DNA of 64,000 bases, taken from contig JAWUYA010000065.1 of NCBI GenBank assembly GCA_034111045.1, positions 25,813 to 89,812 of the forward strand, written 5' to 3'. This DNA is from JALJPB01 sp034111045. GTDB taxonomy: Bacteria > Pseudomonadota > Gammaproteobacteria > Enterobacterales > Alteromonadaceae. The notes under the pieces were generated by a model, which worked only from the letters and a program-made list of their open reading frames with translations, made no database searches and was not told the DNA's origin. Positions within the stretch are counted from its first letter, which is position 1; each line of letters starts with the position of its first letter. Positions 8,496 to 18,680 of this stretch are shown here, one piece after another. The translations under genes were made by a program, and so were the position numbers.

Positions 8496-9854
8496 ATGCC
8501 AGAAATATCAGAGAATAAGGCTAACCAGCAACGACTGCAAGAGGTTAATAAAGCCCTTAGCAGCGGAATGTTTGTGTCCGTTCGAAAACTATTACAGAAT
8601 ATACCAGCCTATGATATTTCTCTGATACTTGAATCATCCCCCATAAAAACTCGCTCCGTTCTTTGGCAATTAATTGATCCCGACAACCATGGGGAAGTAC
8701 TTGAAGAGCTTAACGAAAGCGTGCGTAAAGGAATTCTTAAAAGCATGCGACCTGAAAAACTGGCCGCCGTTGCTGAAGGGATGGATGTTGATGATTTAGC
8801 TGAAGTATTAAGAACATTACCTGACAGTGTCTATCGTGAAGTAATTAGCAGTATGGATAGCCAAGACAGAGCAAGAGTGGAAACTGCCCTGTCGTTTGAT
8901 GAAGACACGGCAGGGGGTATCATGAATACGGATGCGGTTACCCTGCGCCCTGATGTCTCTGCTGATGTCGTCCTTAGGTACTTAAGAGTCAGGGGCGAAC
9001 TGCCTGATGCAACAGATTCATTTTATGTGGTTAATCGAGATGATATTTTTATTGGTGCTGTAACCTTGTCTTCTTTAGTGACAGCTAAACCTGAAACAAG
9101 TATTTCCTCCCTTATTGATAAAGACATTGAAGCGGTGTCAGCTAATCTCGAAGATAACGCAGTCGCTCAGCTATTTGAACGTTACGATTGGTTGTCAGCT
9201 CCAGTTATCGACGATGAAGGCCATTTATTAGGTCGAATTACCATAGACGATGTTATCGACATTATTCGAGAAGACGCCGAACATACCATGATGAGTATGG
9301 TGGGTTTAGACGATGAAGCCGATACCTTCGCTCCTGTATTTAAAAGTACCCAACAACGCTCTGTTTGGCTTGGCATTAACCTGATGACCGCTTTATTAGC
9401 GGTCGCTGTGACCAGTTTATTTGAAGGTATTTTCGAACAACTCGCCATTTTAGCGGTGCTGAATTCACTCGTACCAAGCATGGGTGGTGTTGCCGGCAAT
9501 CAAACCTTAACCTTAGTTATCCGCGGCATGGCGCTCGGTCATGTTGGTGACAGTAACGCTCGGGCGTTACTCAGTAAAGAACTCGCTATTGGCTTCTTAA
9601 ATGGCCTGATTTGGGCGCTGTTGATTGCTAGCGTAGTCGCGCTATGGAAACAAGATTTAATGCTCGGTGGTGTCATCGCTTTTGCGATGTTAATGAATAT
9701 GATAGCCGCAGGTATTGCAGGAGTGACTATCCCCTTGATGTTAAAGCGGATGAATATTGATCCCGCATTAGCTGGTACCGTGTTATTAACGACAATCACC
9801 GATGTTGTTGGAATTTTTGCCTTTTTAGGTACAGCAACTATATTACTCACTTAA
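8496..9854 (+). CDS. mgtE: Magnesium transporter MgtE
   Basis: Inner-membrane Mg2+ channel gated by intracellular magnesium. The 452 residues split into an N-terminal helical sensor domain (about 1-130), a pair of CBS domains (about 135-260), a connecting helix, and five transmembrane helices (about 285-450). The pore segment with NSLVPSMGGVAGNQTLTLVIRG matches the conserved first helices, and the last helices contain the TTITDVVGIFAFLG stretch that lines the ion path. It has its own 158-base upstream gap. No Mg2+ riboswitch is recognisable there. Confidence 0.95.
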   Translation: MPEISENKANQQRLQEVNKALSSGMFVSVRKLLQNIPAYDISLILESSPIKTRSVLWQLIDPDNHGEVLEELNESVRKGILKSMRPEKLAAVAEGMDVDDLAEVLRTLPDSVYREVISSMDSQDRARVETALSFDEDTAGGIMNTDAVTLRPDVSADVVLRYLRVRGELPDATDSFYVVNRDDIFIGAVTLSSLVTAKPETSISSLIDKDIEAVSANLEDNAVAQLFERYDWLSAPVIDDEGHLLGRITIDDVIDIIREDAEHTMMSMVGLDDEADTFAPVFKSTQQRSVWLGINLMTALLAVAVTSLFEGIFEQLAILAVLNSLVPSMGGVAGNQTLTLVIRGMALGHVGDSNARALLSKELAIGFLNGLIWALLIASVVALWKQDLMLGGVIAFAMLMNMIAAGIAGVTIPLMLKRMNIDPALAGTVLLTTITDVVGIFAFLGTATILLT

Positions 9855-9890
9855 CTTTTTATATACAAAAATCATCAGTAAGACTTAACG

Positions 9891-9925
9891 TAGGATGGGT
9901 TAACTATAAAAGCAAAACCCATTGA
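9891..9925. repeat. GGATGGGTT...AACCCAT hairpin between mgtE and pmbA
   Basis: ATGGGTT (895-901 of this kilobase) pairs perfectly with AACCCAT at 9916-9922 across a 14-base loop. It lies in the short gap between two convergent genes. It resembles the GTAGGATGGGTT...AACCCATC type of intergenic repeat found in many gammaproteobacteria. No uridine run follows, so terminator function is uncertain. Confidence 0.35.
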
Positions 9926-9945
9926 TCTATGCTCCACCAAATAAA

Positions 9946-11289
9946 CTAATTACCTGCCACCTGCATTTCTTCAATAATGACAGAGCCTGTTCTGATACTA
10001 CCACGCATATCTACATCGCTACCTACAGCGACCAAGCCTTTAAAAATATATTGCAATTTACCTGAAATAGTTATTTCACTTACAGGGTAAGCAATTTTAC
10101 CCTTTTCAACCCAAAAACCTGCAGCGCCACGAGAATAGTCACCCGTGAGTACGTTAACACCCTGACCCATTAATTCTGTCACTAACAACCCCGTACCGAG
10201 TTTATTTAACATTGCTTCAAAGTCGCCACCATTTGACGACACTAACCAGTTATGAATACCACCGGCATGCCCCGTTGCCGTCAGACCTAACTTACGAGCC
10301 GAATAACTAGTTAATAGATAAGTATCTAAAGCACCGGCAGTAATAATATTTCTGTCTTGAGTAATAACACCTTCGCTATCAAAAGCACTACTCGCTAATG
10401 CTTTTTTAAGATGTGGTCGCTCTTCAATTGTTAAAAATTCAGGGAATATTTGCGTTCCTAAGGCATCCATTAAAAAAGAGGATTTACGATAGAGATTCCC
10501 TCCACTAATTGCGGCAATCAAGTGGCCAAAAATGGTGTTGGCAATATCGGCTCTAAACATGACGGGTACTTTAGCTGTTGCTAACTTTTGTGCATTTAAA
10601 CGTGAAAGCACTTCCTTAGAAGCCTGGCGACCTATACTTGCGGCATCGTCTAACATATCAAAATCTCGATTAACACTATAAGCGTAATCACGCTGCATTT
10701 CCTCACCTTCTGAGGCAATGGCAACACAGCTTAAACTATGACGAGAACTCGGGTAGCTTACTAACTGGCCATGGCTATTACCATAAATCTTAAAGCCTTC
10801 AAAGCTTGCCAATGTAGCCCCGTCTGAATTAGTGATTCTTTTATCGAAGGCTAAGGCTTCATTTTCGCATATTTTGGCGAGATCTATAGCTTGCTCTGTA
10901 GTTAAGGCTTTAGGGTGGTATAAATCGAGATCTTTGGGATTCATCTCCAACATTTTTTTATCTGCTAGACCAGAGCAATCATCAACCGAAGTATATTTAG
11001 CAATATTTATTGCGGCTTGCACCGTTTGTTGTAAGGCGTTTTCTGACAAGTCCGCTGTTGACGCACTGCCTTTCCTACCTTGTTGATAAACAGTAATACC
11101 TAAAGCGCCATCACTGGTAAATTCAACATTTTCAACTTCACCTAAGCGAGTACACACACTCAAGCCTTGGCTACGACTCATGGCAACCTCGGCACCATCG
11201 GCTCCTAAATGTTTCGCTAATTCAAGGACTTTGGATACACGATCTGTTACTTGTTCGAGTTGTTTGGTAATACTGTCTTGCTGTGTCAT
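9946..11289 (-). CDS. pmbA: Metalloprotease subunit PmbA (TldE)
   Basis: Partner of TldD in the TldD/TldE heterodimeric zinc protease, which in E. coli matures microcin B17 and degrades CcdA. The 447 residues have the common two-domain PmbA/TldD fold but lack the HExxxH zinc site, which is only in TldD. The segment SRSQGLSVCTRLGEVE near the N-terminus and the GYSRGA-like GDYSRGAAGFWVE segment near the C-terminus are family hallmarks. It is transcribed divergently from yjgA/darP, an arrangement conserved across gammaproteobacteria; tldD is about 2 kb away on the same strand. Confidence 0.95.
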   Translation of the reverse strand: MTQQDSITKQLEQVTDRVSKVLELAKHLGADGAEVAMSRSQGLSVCTRLGEVENVEFTSDGALGITVYQQGRKGSASTADLSENALQQTVQAAINIAKYTSVDDCSGLADKKMLEMNPKDLDLYHPKALTTEQAIDLAKICENEALAFDKRITNSDGATLASFEGFKIYGNSHGQLVSYPSSRHSLSCVAIASEGEEMQRDYAYSVNRDFDMLDDAASIGRQASKEVLSRLNAQKLATAKVPVMFRADIANTIFGHLIAAISGGNLYRKSSFLMDALGTQIFPEFLTIEERPHLKKALASSAFDSEGVITQDRNIITAGALDTYLLTSYSARKLGLTATGHAGGIHNWLVSSNGGDFEAMLNKLGTGLLVTELMGQGVNVLTGDYSRGAAGFWVEKGKIAYPVSEITISGKLQYIFKGLVAVGSDVDMRGSIRTGSVIIEEMQVAGN

Positions 11290-11415
11290 AGTAATTTTTA
11301 TCTCTGATTAAACGCTAATTTTCGTGAAATTATTGACTGAGTGCCTAATTTGGCTAGTTTGCACTAGTTAATTTGCGCTATACTAGTGGCAATTATTGTA
11401 TTGACGACTAACATT

Positions 11416-11934
11416 ATGCCCCAGTCTGCACCTGATATCGATGACTTCGAAGAAGAATTGAAAAGTAAATCCGAAATAAAAAGAGAAATGCATAGGATGC
11501 AAGACTTTGCCCAAAAATTGGTTGAAATGTCGAAACATCAGCGCAGTAAAATCCCTCTTACTGAAGAATTACTTGCAGATATGATTTTAGCTGAAAAAAT
11601 CAAAGGCAAACATGAAGCCGTTCGTCGTCATATTCGTCATATTGCCAAAGTATTAATAGAAACAGATTTAGCCCCTATACATCAAGCACTTGATGTCATG
11701 GCAAATAAACATCAGCAAGAAAGTTCTAAATTTATTCGCTTAGAAAGTATTCGTGATGAGCTAATCAATGGTGATAATCAAACGGTTGAAATATATTTGG
11801 CTGATAATAAAAAAATGGAACGTCAAAAGCTCAAACAACTTACTCGCCAAGCTAAAAAAGAGATAAAAGCTGAAAAAATTGGTAAGCATACGCAAGAGTT
11901 ATTTAATTACCTGAAAGTGAACATACCGCAATAA
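11416..11934 (+). CDS. yjgA: Ribosome-associated protein YjgA (DarP)
   Basis: Small charged protein of the DUF615 family, associated with the 50S subunit and implicated in late ribosome assembly. An acidic N-terminal tail is followed by the conserved SKSEIKREMHRMQ segment and then a helical, lysine- and arginine-rich body. I place the start at ATG 11416 (172 residues); an upstream GTG at 11386 adds residues not typical of the family. It is head-to-head with pmbA, sharing a promoter region of about 125 bases. Confidence 0.93.
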   Translation: MPQSAPDIDDFEEELKSKSEIKREMHRMQDFAQKLVEMSKHQRSKIPLTEELLADMILAEKIKGKHEAVRRHIRHIAKVLIETDLAPIHQALDVMANKHQQESSKFIRLESIRDELINGDNQTVEIYLADNKKMERQKLKQLTRQAKKEIKAEKIGKHTQELFNYLKVNIPQ

Positions 11935-11943
11935 AAAGTCGAT

Positions 11944-12121
11944 CCTCCGAGTATCTAACTGCTCTTGCAAATTGTCGAAGTAAGCTCAACTCAGTCACCT
12001 TTGTGGTTTTAGGTGTGGTTTTCCTAATATCCAGGAAAGATTCAGCTCAGTCTTGGCCTGGGTACATGTAATTATTGATTGGAGAGGCTTGCTAGGAAAA
12101 ATAGGTGGAGCATCTCGGAGG
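11944..12121. repeat. Possible intergenic element bounded by CCTCCGAG inverted repeats
   Basis: The gap between the convergent genes yjgA and tldD is flanked internally by CCTCCGAG (11945-11952) and its exact complement CTCGGAGG near 12114-12121. The stretch between carries no open reading frame and looks different from other gaps, being less AT-rich. It could be a small non-autonomous repeat or a structured RNA. The call rests only on the paired ends. Confidence 0.3.
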
Positions 12122-12176
12122 TAAACTGACCTAAATGTTAAACAATATGTTCACCACTGAGTCCTAAAATAACAAA

Positions 12177-13631
12177 CTATTGGGTTCCACCAATAGTCAT
12201 TTTATTAACTTTTAAGGTCGGCTGACCAACACCTACTGGCACACTTTGTCCATCCTTTCCACAAACACCGACACCATTATCAAGTTTGAGATCATTACCA
12301 ACCATAGACACATTTTTCATCGCCTCAGGGCCACTACCAATTAAGGTGGCACCTTTGATAGGTGAAGTGATCACACCATCTTCAATGAGATAAGCTTCAG
12401 AAGAGGTGAACACAAATTTACCTGAGGTAATATCGACCTGACCACCAGAGAAATTTGGCGCATAAATGCCTTTTTTCACTGACTTGATGATATCTTTGGG
12501 ATCATGTTCACCAGCAAGCATATAAGTGTTGGTCATTCTGGGCATCGGCAAGTGGGCGTAAGATTCACGACGGCCGTTTCCTGTTGATTTAACACCCATT
12601 AATGCCGCATTATGTTTGTCTTGCATATAACCTTTCAATATACCTTTATCAATCAAGGTATTGTATTGTCCTGGCGTACCTTCATCATCAATATTTAAAG
12701 AGCCTCGACGATTGGCCATCGTACCATCATCAACAATAGTACATAACTCAGAGGTGACTTGTTGACCTACTTTTCCTGAAAATGCCGATGAGCCTTTTCG
12801 GTTAAAGTCGCCTTCCAAACCGTGACCTACTGCTTCATGTAATAACACCCCAGGCCAACCAGCGCCTAAAACCACAGGCAAGGTACCAGCGGGAGATTCT
12901 ATGGCAACTAAGTTGACAAGGGCTTGACGAACAGCTTCTTCAGCATAAGAGAAATACCTTGCTTTCCCCTCTTCTACTTCAAAAAAATAACTATAATCAG
13001 TACGCGCACCACCACCTGAACTACCACGTTCACGTTTACCATTCTCTTCTACTAAAACCGAACAGTTAAGTCTAACCAATGGCCTAATATCCGTGGCATA
13101 AGTGCCATCACTTGCAGCAACTAAGATTTTTTCATACACACCTGATAAGCTAACAATGACTTGTTGAACCCGCTTATCCGTTTCTCGTGCACGAGCTTCA
13201 ACTTCATGCATTAAGGTGATTTTTTGCTCTTGAGTTAGGCTAGATAATGGCTCAATAGATTGGTAAGCACTGATCCCCTTTTGAGGGGTAAATATTTGTA
13301 CTCTCGAAGTTTTACCACTATCAGCAATACTCTTTGCAGCATCAGCTGCTTTGGTTAAAGATAGCGCCGAAATATCATCAGAATAAGAGAAACCGGTTTT
13401 TTCGCCAGAAATGGCGCGAACCCCTACACCTCTTTCAATGTTATATGAGCCATCTTTAACAATGCCATCTTCAAGCACCCAAGATTCATGTTGGCTTGAT
13501 TGAAAAAACAAGTCGGCTAAGTCGACTTTATTTTGATAAATACCGTTTAAGGTTTGGTTTAAAAACGCTCTATCTAGACCGCTATCACCAATGAGCTCCT
13601 GCTCAACATTTTTATCGACAACATTACTCAT
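12177..13631 (-). CDS. tldD: Metalloprotease TldD
   Basis: Catalytic subunit of the TldD/TldE protease. The zinc motif HEAVGH is at residues 265-270, inside VLLHEAVGHGLEGD; together with a distal cysteine and glutamate this forms the active centre. The 484 residues are normal. The C-terminus includes the conserved GVCGKDGQSVPVGVGQPTLK segment. It overlaps the upstream nitrilase gene by eight bases, so it belongs to the yhdP-nitrilase-tldD transcription unit. Its substrate here is unknown. Confidence 0.96.
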   Translation of the reverse strand: MSNVVDKNVEQELIGDSGLDRAFLNQTLNGIYQNKVDLADLFFQSSQHESWVLEDGIVKDGSYNIERGVGVRAISGEKTGFSYSDDISALSLTKAADAAKSIADSGKTSRVQIFTPQKGISAYQSIEPLSSLTQEQKITLMHEVEARARETDKRVQQVIVSLSGVYEKILVAASDGTYATDIRPLVRLNCSVLVEENGKRERGSSGGGARTDYSYFFEVEEGKARYFSYAEEAVRQALVNLVAIESPAGTLPVVLGAGWPGVLLHEAVGHGLEGDFNRKGSSAFSGKVGQQVTSELCTIVDDGTMANRRGSLNIDDEGTPGQYNTLIDKGILKGYMQDKHNAALMGVKSTGNGRRESYAHLPMPRMTNTYMLAGEHDPKDIIKSVKKGIYAPNFSGGQVDITSGKFVFTSSEAYLIEDGVITSPIKGATLIGSGPEAMKNVSMVGNDLKLDNGVGVCGKDGQSVPVGVGQPTLKVNKMTIGGTQ

Positions 13632-14490
13632 ATGACTTTAACTCAACTGTAAACTTATTATGTTCATGTACTGGCATTGCCGCACGAACTCGATTGATTT
13701 CTTCTTGAAGGTAAAAACTGGTGATATAACCTTCGCCTTTGTCTTTAAAAGCTAAAATATCCCCCCAAGGACTGATAATCATACTGTGCCCCCAAGTTTC
13801 TCTGCCATTAGCATGAATGCCTTCTTGTGCTGCGGCAATAATATATATTTGGTTCTCAATGGCCCTAGACTGCAGTAAAGTCTGCCAATGTGCACTACCT
13901 GTTACACGAGTAAATGCACTTGGTACAGTAATGACGGTCGCACCCTGGGTAGTTAATTGACGATACAAAAGAGGAAAACGGACATCATAACAGACCGACA
14001 AACCAATATTCACTTTTTGTGGTTTTACTAATGTTACCGACTCCCCAGCTTGGGTATATTTAGACTCAAGATAGTTATTTGCGTTGTCATTAACATTGAC
14101 ATCAAATAAGTGAATTTTATCATACTGACCAATGAGCTCACCTTGAGCAGAAAACACACAACTACTATTAGTGAATTTTTCACCGCAGTCACTTAATAAT
14201 GGTACAGTGCCTGCTACTAACGTAATTTTAAATTGTCGAGCAAGAGCCGATAAAATATTGATTAAAGAGTTATCTCCACAGCATTTTCTTGCCAAACTCA
14301 GTTGTTCAGCATCTTTACCACCAAAAAACAAACAACATTCCGGTAAAACCACAATATGTTCATCGTCATTATCAACGGGGTCAACGGCTATAACATCAGT
14401 ACATAGAGCGGTTAACTCTCGGCTGATTTTCGCTAAATTTTGCTCAACATTTGGTACTGAGCATAATTGAATAGCTGATAATCTAACCAT
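13624..14490 (-). CDS. Carbon-nitrogen hydrolase (nitrilase/omega-amidase family)
   Basis: Cytoplasmic amidase of the nitrilase superfamily, Nit1/Nit2 branch. The Glu-Lys-Cys triad is visible: E51 in LPECC, K125 in YDKIHLFD, and C167 in GLSVCYDVRFP. These are the signatures of enzymes that hydrolyse small linear amides, such as deaminated glutathione. I choose ATG 14490 (288 residues) because AAGGGG lies six bases before it; an ATG two codons earlier touches the ribosome binding site. The start lies within the end of yhdP, and tldD follows with an eight-base overlap. This position between yhdP and tldD is common in Alteromonadales. Confidence 0.88.
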   Translation of the reverse strand: MVRLSAIQLCSVPNVEQNLAKISRELTALCTDVIAVDPVDNDDEHIVVLPECCLFFGGKDAEQLSLARKCCGDNSLINILSALARQFKITLVAGTVPLLSDCGEKFTNSSCVFSAQGELIGQYDKIHLFDVNVNDNANNYLESKYTQAGESVTLVKPQKVNIGLSVCYDVRFPLLYRQLTTQGATVITVPSAFTRVTGSAHWQTLLQSRAIENQIYIIAAAQEGIHANGRETWGHSMIISPWGDILAFKDKGEGYITSFYLQEEINRVRAAMPVHEHNKFTVELKSYE

Positions 14491-17400
14491 CAACATCCCC
14501 TTTTACGTTCGGTAAGACTAAAAAATGATCGCTCGTGCTTATCTCTTTATAAAGATTAACATCACCTGACTTATTTTGCTTCTTTGGCGCAGAGCTTTCT
14601 TCAATAATCTTTGGTGGTGAAGAACTACCCACACTCACATCTTGGTTTTTACGATTAACTTCTCGCACGACTGGCTTATTTACATCACCGGTAATTTCAA
14701 AAACAACTTCATAAATAACTGTCGCGGTGATGATTTCATTTATGGCAAGCCCTGTTAAAAAAACGACGGGGTCTAACGTTGCAATCCATGCGATAGTAGG
14801 AAAGCTTGAAGTTAAATTAGGTTTGTAATTCATTCGATAATCTAATAACCCTGCAGTTAAATCAGTATTACCTTTAATAGCCAAATCACCCGCAGCACCT
14901 TTCATTTCTGTGTTTTTAGTATAGAATACACCTTCTTTTATCTCAAAATCCCCTGTAATTTCACTATAAAACATACCTTCACTGAATATATCTCTAAAGT
15001 CGAGTTTTAGTTTTCTTGCAAGTGATCCTAAACTTAATATTGAAGCGACTCTAAGGCCTTTATCATCAACATCGGAGAGTACTCCATCATCGAGTTTAGC
15101 GTTGACATTACCATTGAGGCGACTTAACAAAAAGTCTTGGGGCCCTCCTTGCCAGCCAAGTGAGAAATCAAGTAATGCACCACTTTCTTTGATACTAGAG
15201 CCGAACCCTAACTTGTCCATTTCAAATTCAATATCAGAAACTGACAGCTTACCTACTAACGAAGTTTGTGAGTCAGTTTTTTCAGCTAAACTTTCATCAA
15301 ATTGCCAAAAACCGGTTAAAGATAATTGACTGCCATTACGGTTAGCCGAGAAATGAGTAATGTTGATTTTATCCGCTTGGTTACGCTGTAATTCAAATGT
15401 TAACTGACCAAAATCGACATCACCAACACGGCAACTACCACAAGTAAAACGCATTGGCGGTATGTGGCTAAAGAGCGCTTTATCATCTTTTAGTTGTGAA
15501 ATGCCCGCTGCCAATATAGTCGTTTTTTCATGCGCGTTACTTTCAACTCCTAAATGTAAAAAGTCTGCGGCTACATCAACCCCTTTTTCTAACCAAGAAG
15601 GATAAAATTTTATTTCGGTCTCTGCTTCTTTAGCATTGAGCTGTAATAACCACCACTGTTCTTTATCTAATAAACTGAAAGAAACATCAGTCAAACTCTG
15701 GCCTAATATATTTAACGTGCCAATAGAGCCTATAATACGTTCAGGCTGTGCAAGCAAAGGTCTCGCGTGCTCATTTTTATTTTTATTTTCATTTTCATCT
15801 ACAGTAATTTTTTTATCACTTATACTGTATGAAATACTATCAATAATATCACTAACAAAAGGCTGCCAGCTTGAAAAGTCAGCTTCAGTTAGTGCTGTAG
15901 TGATATAAAATTCATCTATAGGTAATAATATTCTTTCATTACTCAGGTTTTCATTACCCAGGATTAAATGAGCTTGTGAAAAAAATATTCCTGTCTGCAA
16001 CTTTTCAAGGGGTGCTGTCACAAGTTCATTCTCTTGCCCAACTACTGTACTCACATGATTTAATACACCATCAAAACGTAATTGTTCATCGAACCTTATA
16101 TCAAGTGTTGAAATGTTAGGACCACCAACAACATTGAGACTAAAGGTTGAATTATCTTTTGCTGTTTTATCAAAGGGCGCTGGAGTCGAAAGACTGAGGC
16201 CTTCAAGAGATGAACTGCCATTAAAATTATATGAAAAACCACCATCGTGGTGTGTATTTATATACAGGTCCCCTTGCCATTGAAGCGGTCCATCGGCATA
16301 TTCTTTAAATTGTTCAGGCACATGTGCTGTCCAATCTTGTTGCTGCCAGTGGGCATTGATATGTATATTGGTGCTGAAGTAATCGTCTTTATCTATACCT
16401 TGAACATTAAGTGTTATCGGTAATCCTTGCCAAGTCAGTGATAAATCTTGAGTGTTGATGACGTCATTGTTAAAGGTTAATTGTCCTTTTAGTTGGCGAA
16501 ACGTCATTTCCGGCCGTTGTAAGTTCAACACATTATCATGAAAATTAATTAGACCTTTGGCAACTAAGCCCTCTGGACGGTCGAGTGGCAAATTCAACGT
16601 AAAATTACCACTAACCTCATTGCTTATCTTTAACTGCTCTAATGTTTTCCCAACACTGTCTTTTAATGAGCTATTGAGCATCAATTGTGTGACATTTTTT
16701 GGTGCTATATGGTTAAGATCCATGTCAATGGTTAAAATTGAATCGCCGGCTAATTCAGCAATCCCCACTTCAACACCGGTAACATCGATACCAGACAAAT
16801 ATCCAGATCGCCCTGTTATATTCATACTGTTATTGGTAAAGTTTAAATTAGCAGAAAATTCAGAAAGATCTGTCCAGTTGTCATCAAAATTAAATTGACT
16901 ATTGGAAAGCTCAGCATCAACAGTAAAAATACCGCTATGGTCTTCAAAAGGAAAATCGGCAAATGCACCCTGATAAATCACCAATGCTTGTTCAATATCC
17001 CCCTTGACTAAACCTTTTTTCAAATAAGCGACTAAATTTTCACTCATAGAGGTCAAGGGAAAATAATGATGAGCAAGTTCGGCATGCCCTGCAGTGACAG
17101 TAGCAAGTAGTGACATTTTTGCCAGTCCTTCATTTGGCACCTCTACACCAACTTCCGCAGACAGCGTCAGTTCATCAGAACTAAAGTCGAGTTGTTGAGT
17201 GTTTAGCTGCCAGCCTTCATCATTAAAATCGACAGTTAAATTTAGCGATAGTTCATCATAAGGTATAGGTAAAATAAAGTGATGTTTAAAATCTAACGCC
17301 CCCTTATTGGCGGTTAAATCGAGCTGTAATGTCTTATCGGCAAATAAAATACTGCCCTTACTGTTTTTTATTCCTGGAATGCCTTCAGTAAAACCCGTTG

Positions 17401-18601
17401 AAAAATCATCAAACTCTGCTGAGACTTGAATATTTTCTGCCTTGGATTGAAAATAAAAGTCATCAACACTTCCCTGCATTGCCAAAGATTGAACTATTTT
17501 TCTCATTTTTTCGTCCGCTGAGAACAAAGGAAATAAGCTGGTCAAACTCGCTAAGTCTAGGTAAGAAAGGTAGGTAAATATATCCTTGTTGTTTCGGGTG
17601 ACCTCAATTATCAGTGGTTCCCATGCTTGGTTATTCGCACTAAACTGCAAGGCTGTTGACTCAATGGTTAGCTGTTTTAACTTATCAAGGTTTGACAGCA
17701 ATATTTGGCCATTATTTAAAGTGAAATTTTGATGATTATTCTGATGCTGCCAGCTTATCTGGCTGTCATCAAAAGCGAGTTGTAATTGTTTGGCAAGACC
17801 TTGTTCAATCGTTAACCAAGCTGAAAAATTTATTGAGGAGTGTGTTTTTTCATTTTCAATAGCTAATACACGATCAAGCCATGGTGTTATATTGAGATTA
17901 TTGCCCTCTAGATATAAAGTACCATTAATATCCTTGCTATTATTGCCTTCTACATCAAGAGAGAGCTTAATATTGTTTGAAGTTAAACCATCAACAATCA
18001 CATCGGCTTTAGCAAGATGACGGCCATCTAGGTTTAACCAATCAAGTGTACTAATTAAAAAAGTGCGTTGTCTATCCTCATTATTAACAACAACCTTACT
18101 TTCTATAATAGAAAACCTATCAATTTGCTCATAAAATAAGTCCGCTAAACTTTCTAATATTGGCGTTAGTGCCTGCTTACCATCTGTATTAGCATCTATA
18201 GTAGAGGTCGTTTGTAATAACACCTGCCTGTCGAGTGTTAACCTTGCGCCAGATATAACAAAATTATCAGTAATCAGTTTTTGTGAACGAATGCTATGCC
18301 AAAAATTTAATCTGATATCAATATTATCAATAAAAAGTTTGGCAACGTTATTGCTAACAAGTTGCACATCATTAGCGATAAGTATTGGACCTGATTCATG
18401 CCAACCCATCGAAAAATAACCAATAGACACATTACTTTGGTAACGGCTATTAATATAGTCTTCAATAACTTTATGGTGATTTTGTGCATAAGGTAACATC
18501 AAACGCAGTGCGCTAATCAAGACAGCAAATAGCACTAAAAACAGGGCTATGCTTTTATATAATCTATTTAACCAGCGATTTGATATTCTCGATATTGACA
18601 A
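14483..18601 (-). CDS. yhdP: AsmA-like envelope protein YhdP
   Basis: Very large (1372 residues) inner-membrane-anchored periplasmic protein of the AsmA-like/DUF3971 family. In E. coli YhdP, TamB and YdbH are redundant bridges moving phospholipid to the outer membrane. One N-terminal transmembrane helix (about residues 15-33) is followed by a long run of beta-strand repeats that would form the hydrophobic groove, and an AsmA_2-like C-terminal domain (about 1090-1290). The last 60 residues are polar and of low complexity. It lies downstream of rng, as in E. coli, and overlaps the nitrilase gene. Confidence 0.93.
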   Translation of the reverse strand: MSISRISNRWLNRLYKSIALFLVLFAVLISALRLMLPYAQNHHKVIEDYINSRYQSNVSIGYFSMGWHESGPILIANDVQLVSNNVAKLFIDNIDIRLNFWHSIRSQKLITDNFVISGARLTLDRQVLLQTTSTIDANTDGKQALTPILESLADLFYEQIDRFSIIESKVVVNNEDRQRTFLISTLDWLNLDGRHLAKADVIVDGLTSNNIKLSLDVEGNNSKDINGTLYLEGNNLNITPWLDRVLAIENEKTHSSINFSAWLTIEQGLAKQLQLAFDDSQISWQHQNNHQNFTLNNGQILLSNLDKLKQLTIESTALQFSANNQAWEPLIIEVTRNNKDIFTYLSYLDLASLTSLFPLFSADEKMRKIVQSLAMQGSVDDFYFQSKAENIQVSAEFDDFSTGFTEGIPGIKNSKGSILFADKTLQLDLTANKGALDFKHHFILPIPYDELSLNLTVDFNDEGWQLNTQQLDFSSDELTLSAEVGVEVPNEGLAKMSLLATVTAGHAELAHHYFPLTSMSENLVAYLKKGLVKGDIEQALVIYQGAFADFPFEDHSGIFTVDAELSNSQFNFDDNWTDLSEFSANLNFTNNSMNITGRSGYLSGIDVTGVEVGIAELAGDSILTIDMDLNHIAPKNVTQLMLNSSLKDSVGKTLEQLKISNEVSGNFTLNLPLDRPEGLVAKGLINFHDNVLNLQRPEMTFRQLKGQLTFNNDVINTQDLSLTWQGLPITLNVQGIDKDDYFSTNIHINAHWQQQDWTAHVPEQFKEYADGPLQWQGDLYINTHHDGGFSYNFNGSSSLEGLSLSTPAPFDKTAKDNSTFSLNVVGGPNISTLDIRFDEQLRFDGVLNHVSTVVGQENELVTAPLEKLQTGIFFSQAHLILGNENLSNERILLPIDEFYITTALTEADFSSWQPFVSDIIDSISYSISDKKITVDENENKNKNEHARPLLAQPERIIGSIGTLNILGQSLTDVSFSLLDKEQWWLLQLNAKEAETEIKFYPSWLEKGVDVAADFLHLGVESNAHEKTTILAAGISQLKDDKALFSHIPPMRFTCGSCRVGDVDFGQLTFELQRNQADKINITHFSANRNGSQLSLTGFWQFDESLAEKTDSQTSLVGKLSVSDIEFEMDKLGFGSSIKESGALLDFSLGWQGGPQDFLLSRLNGNVNAKLDDGVLSDVDDKGLRVASILSLGSLARKLKLDFRDIFSEGMFYSEITGDFEIKEGVFYTKNTEMKGAAGDLAIKGNTDLTAGLLDYRMNYKPNLTSSFPTIAWIATLDPVVFLTGLAINEIITATVIYEVVFEITGDVNKPVVREVNRKNQDVSVGSSSPPKIIEESSAPKKQNKSGDVNLYKEISTSDHFLVLPNVKGDVDG

Positions 18602-18680
18602 CGTGAGTTGTTCCTCTTACTTTAAATTTGACCATTAGATTTCAAGTTCTAGCCATTAACTCGACGCCTGTGACTAAGTG

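Noticed and set aside
8422..8625. 67-codon + strand frame overlapping the mgtE start
   Set aside because: It overlaps mgtE in another frame and has no ribosome binding site or domain.
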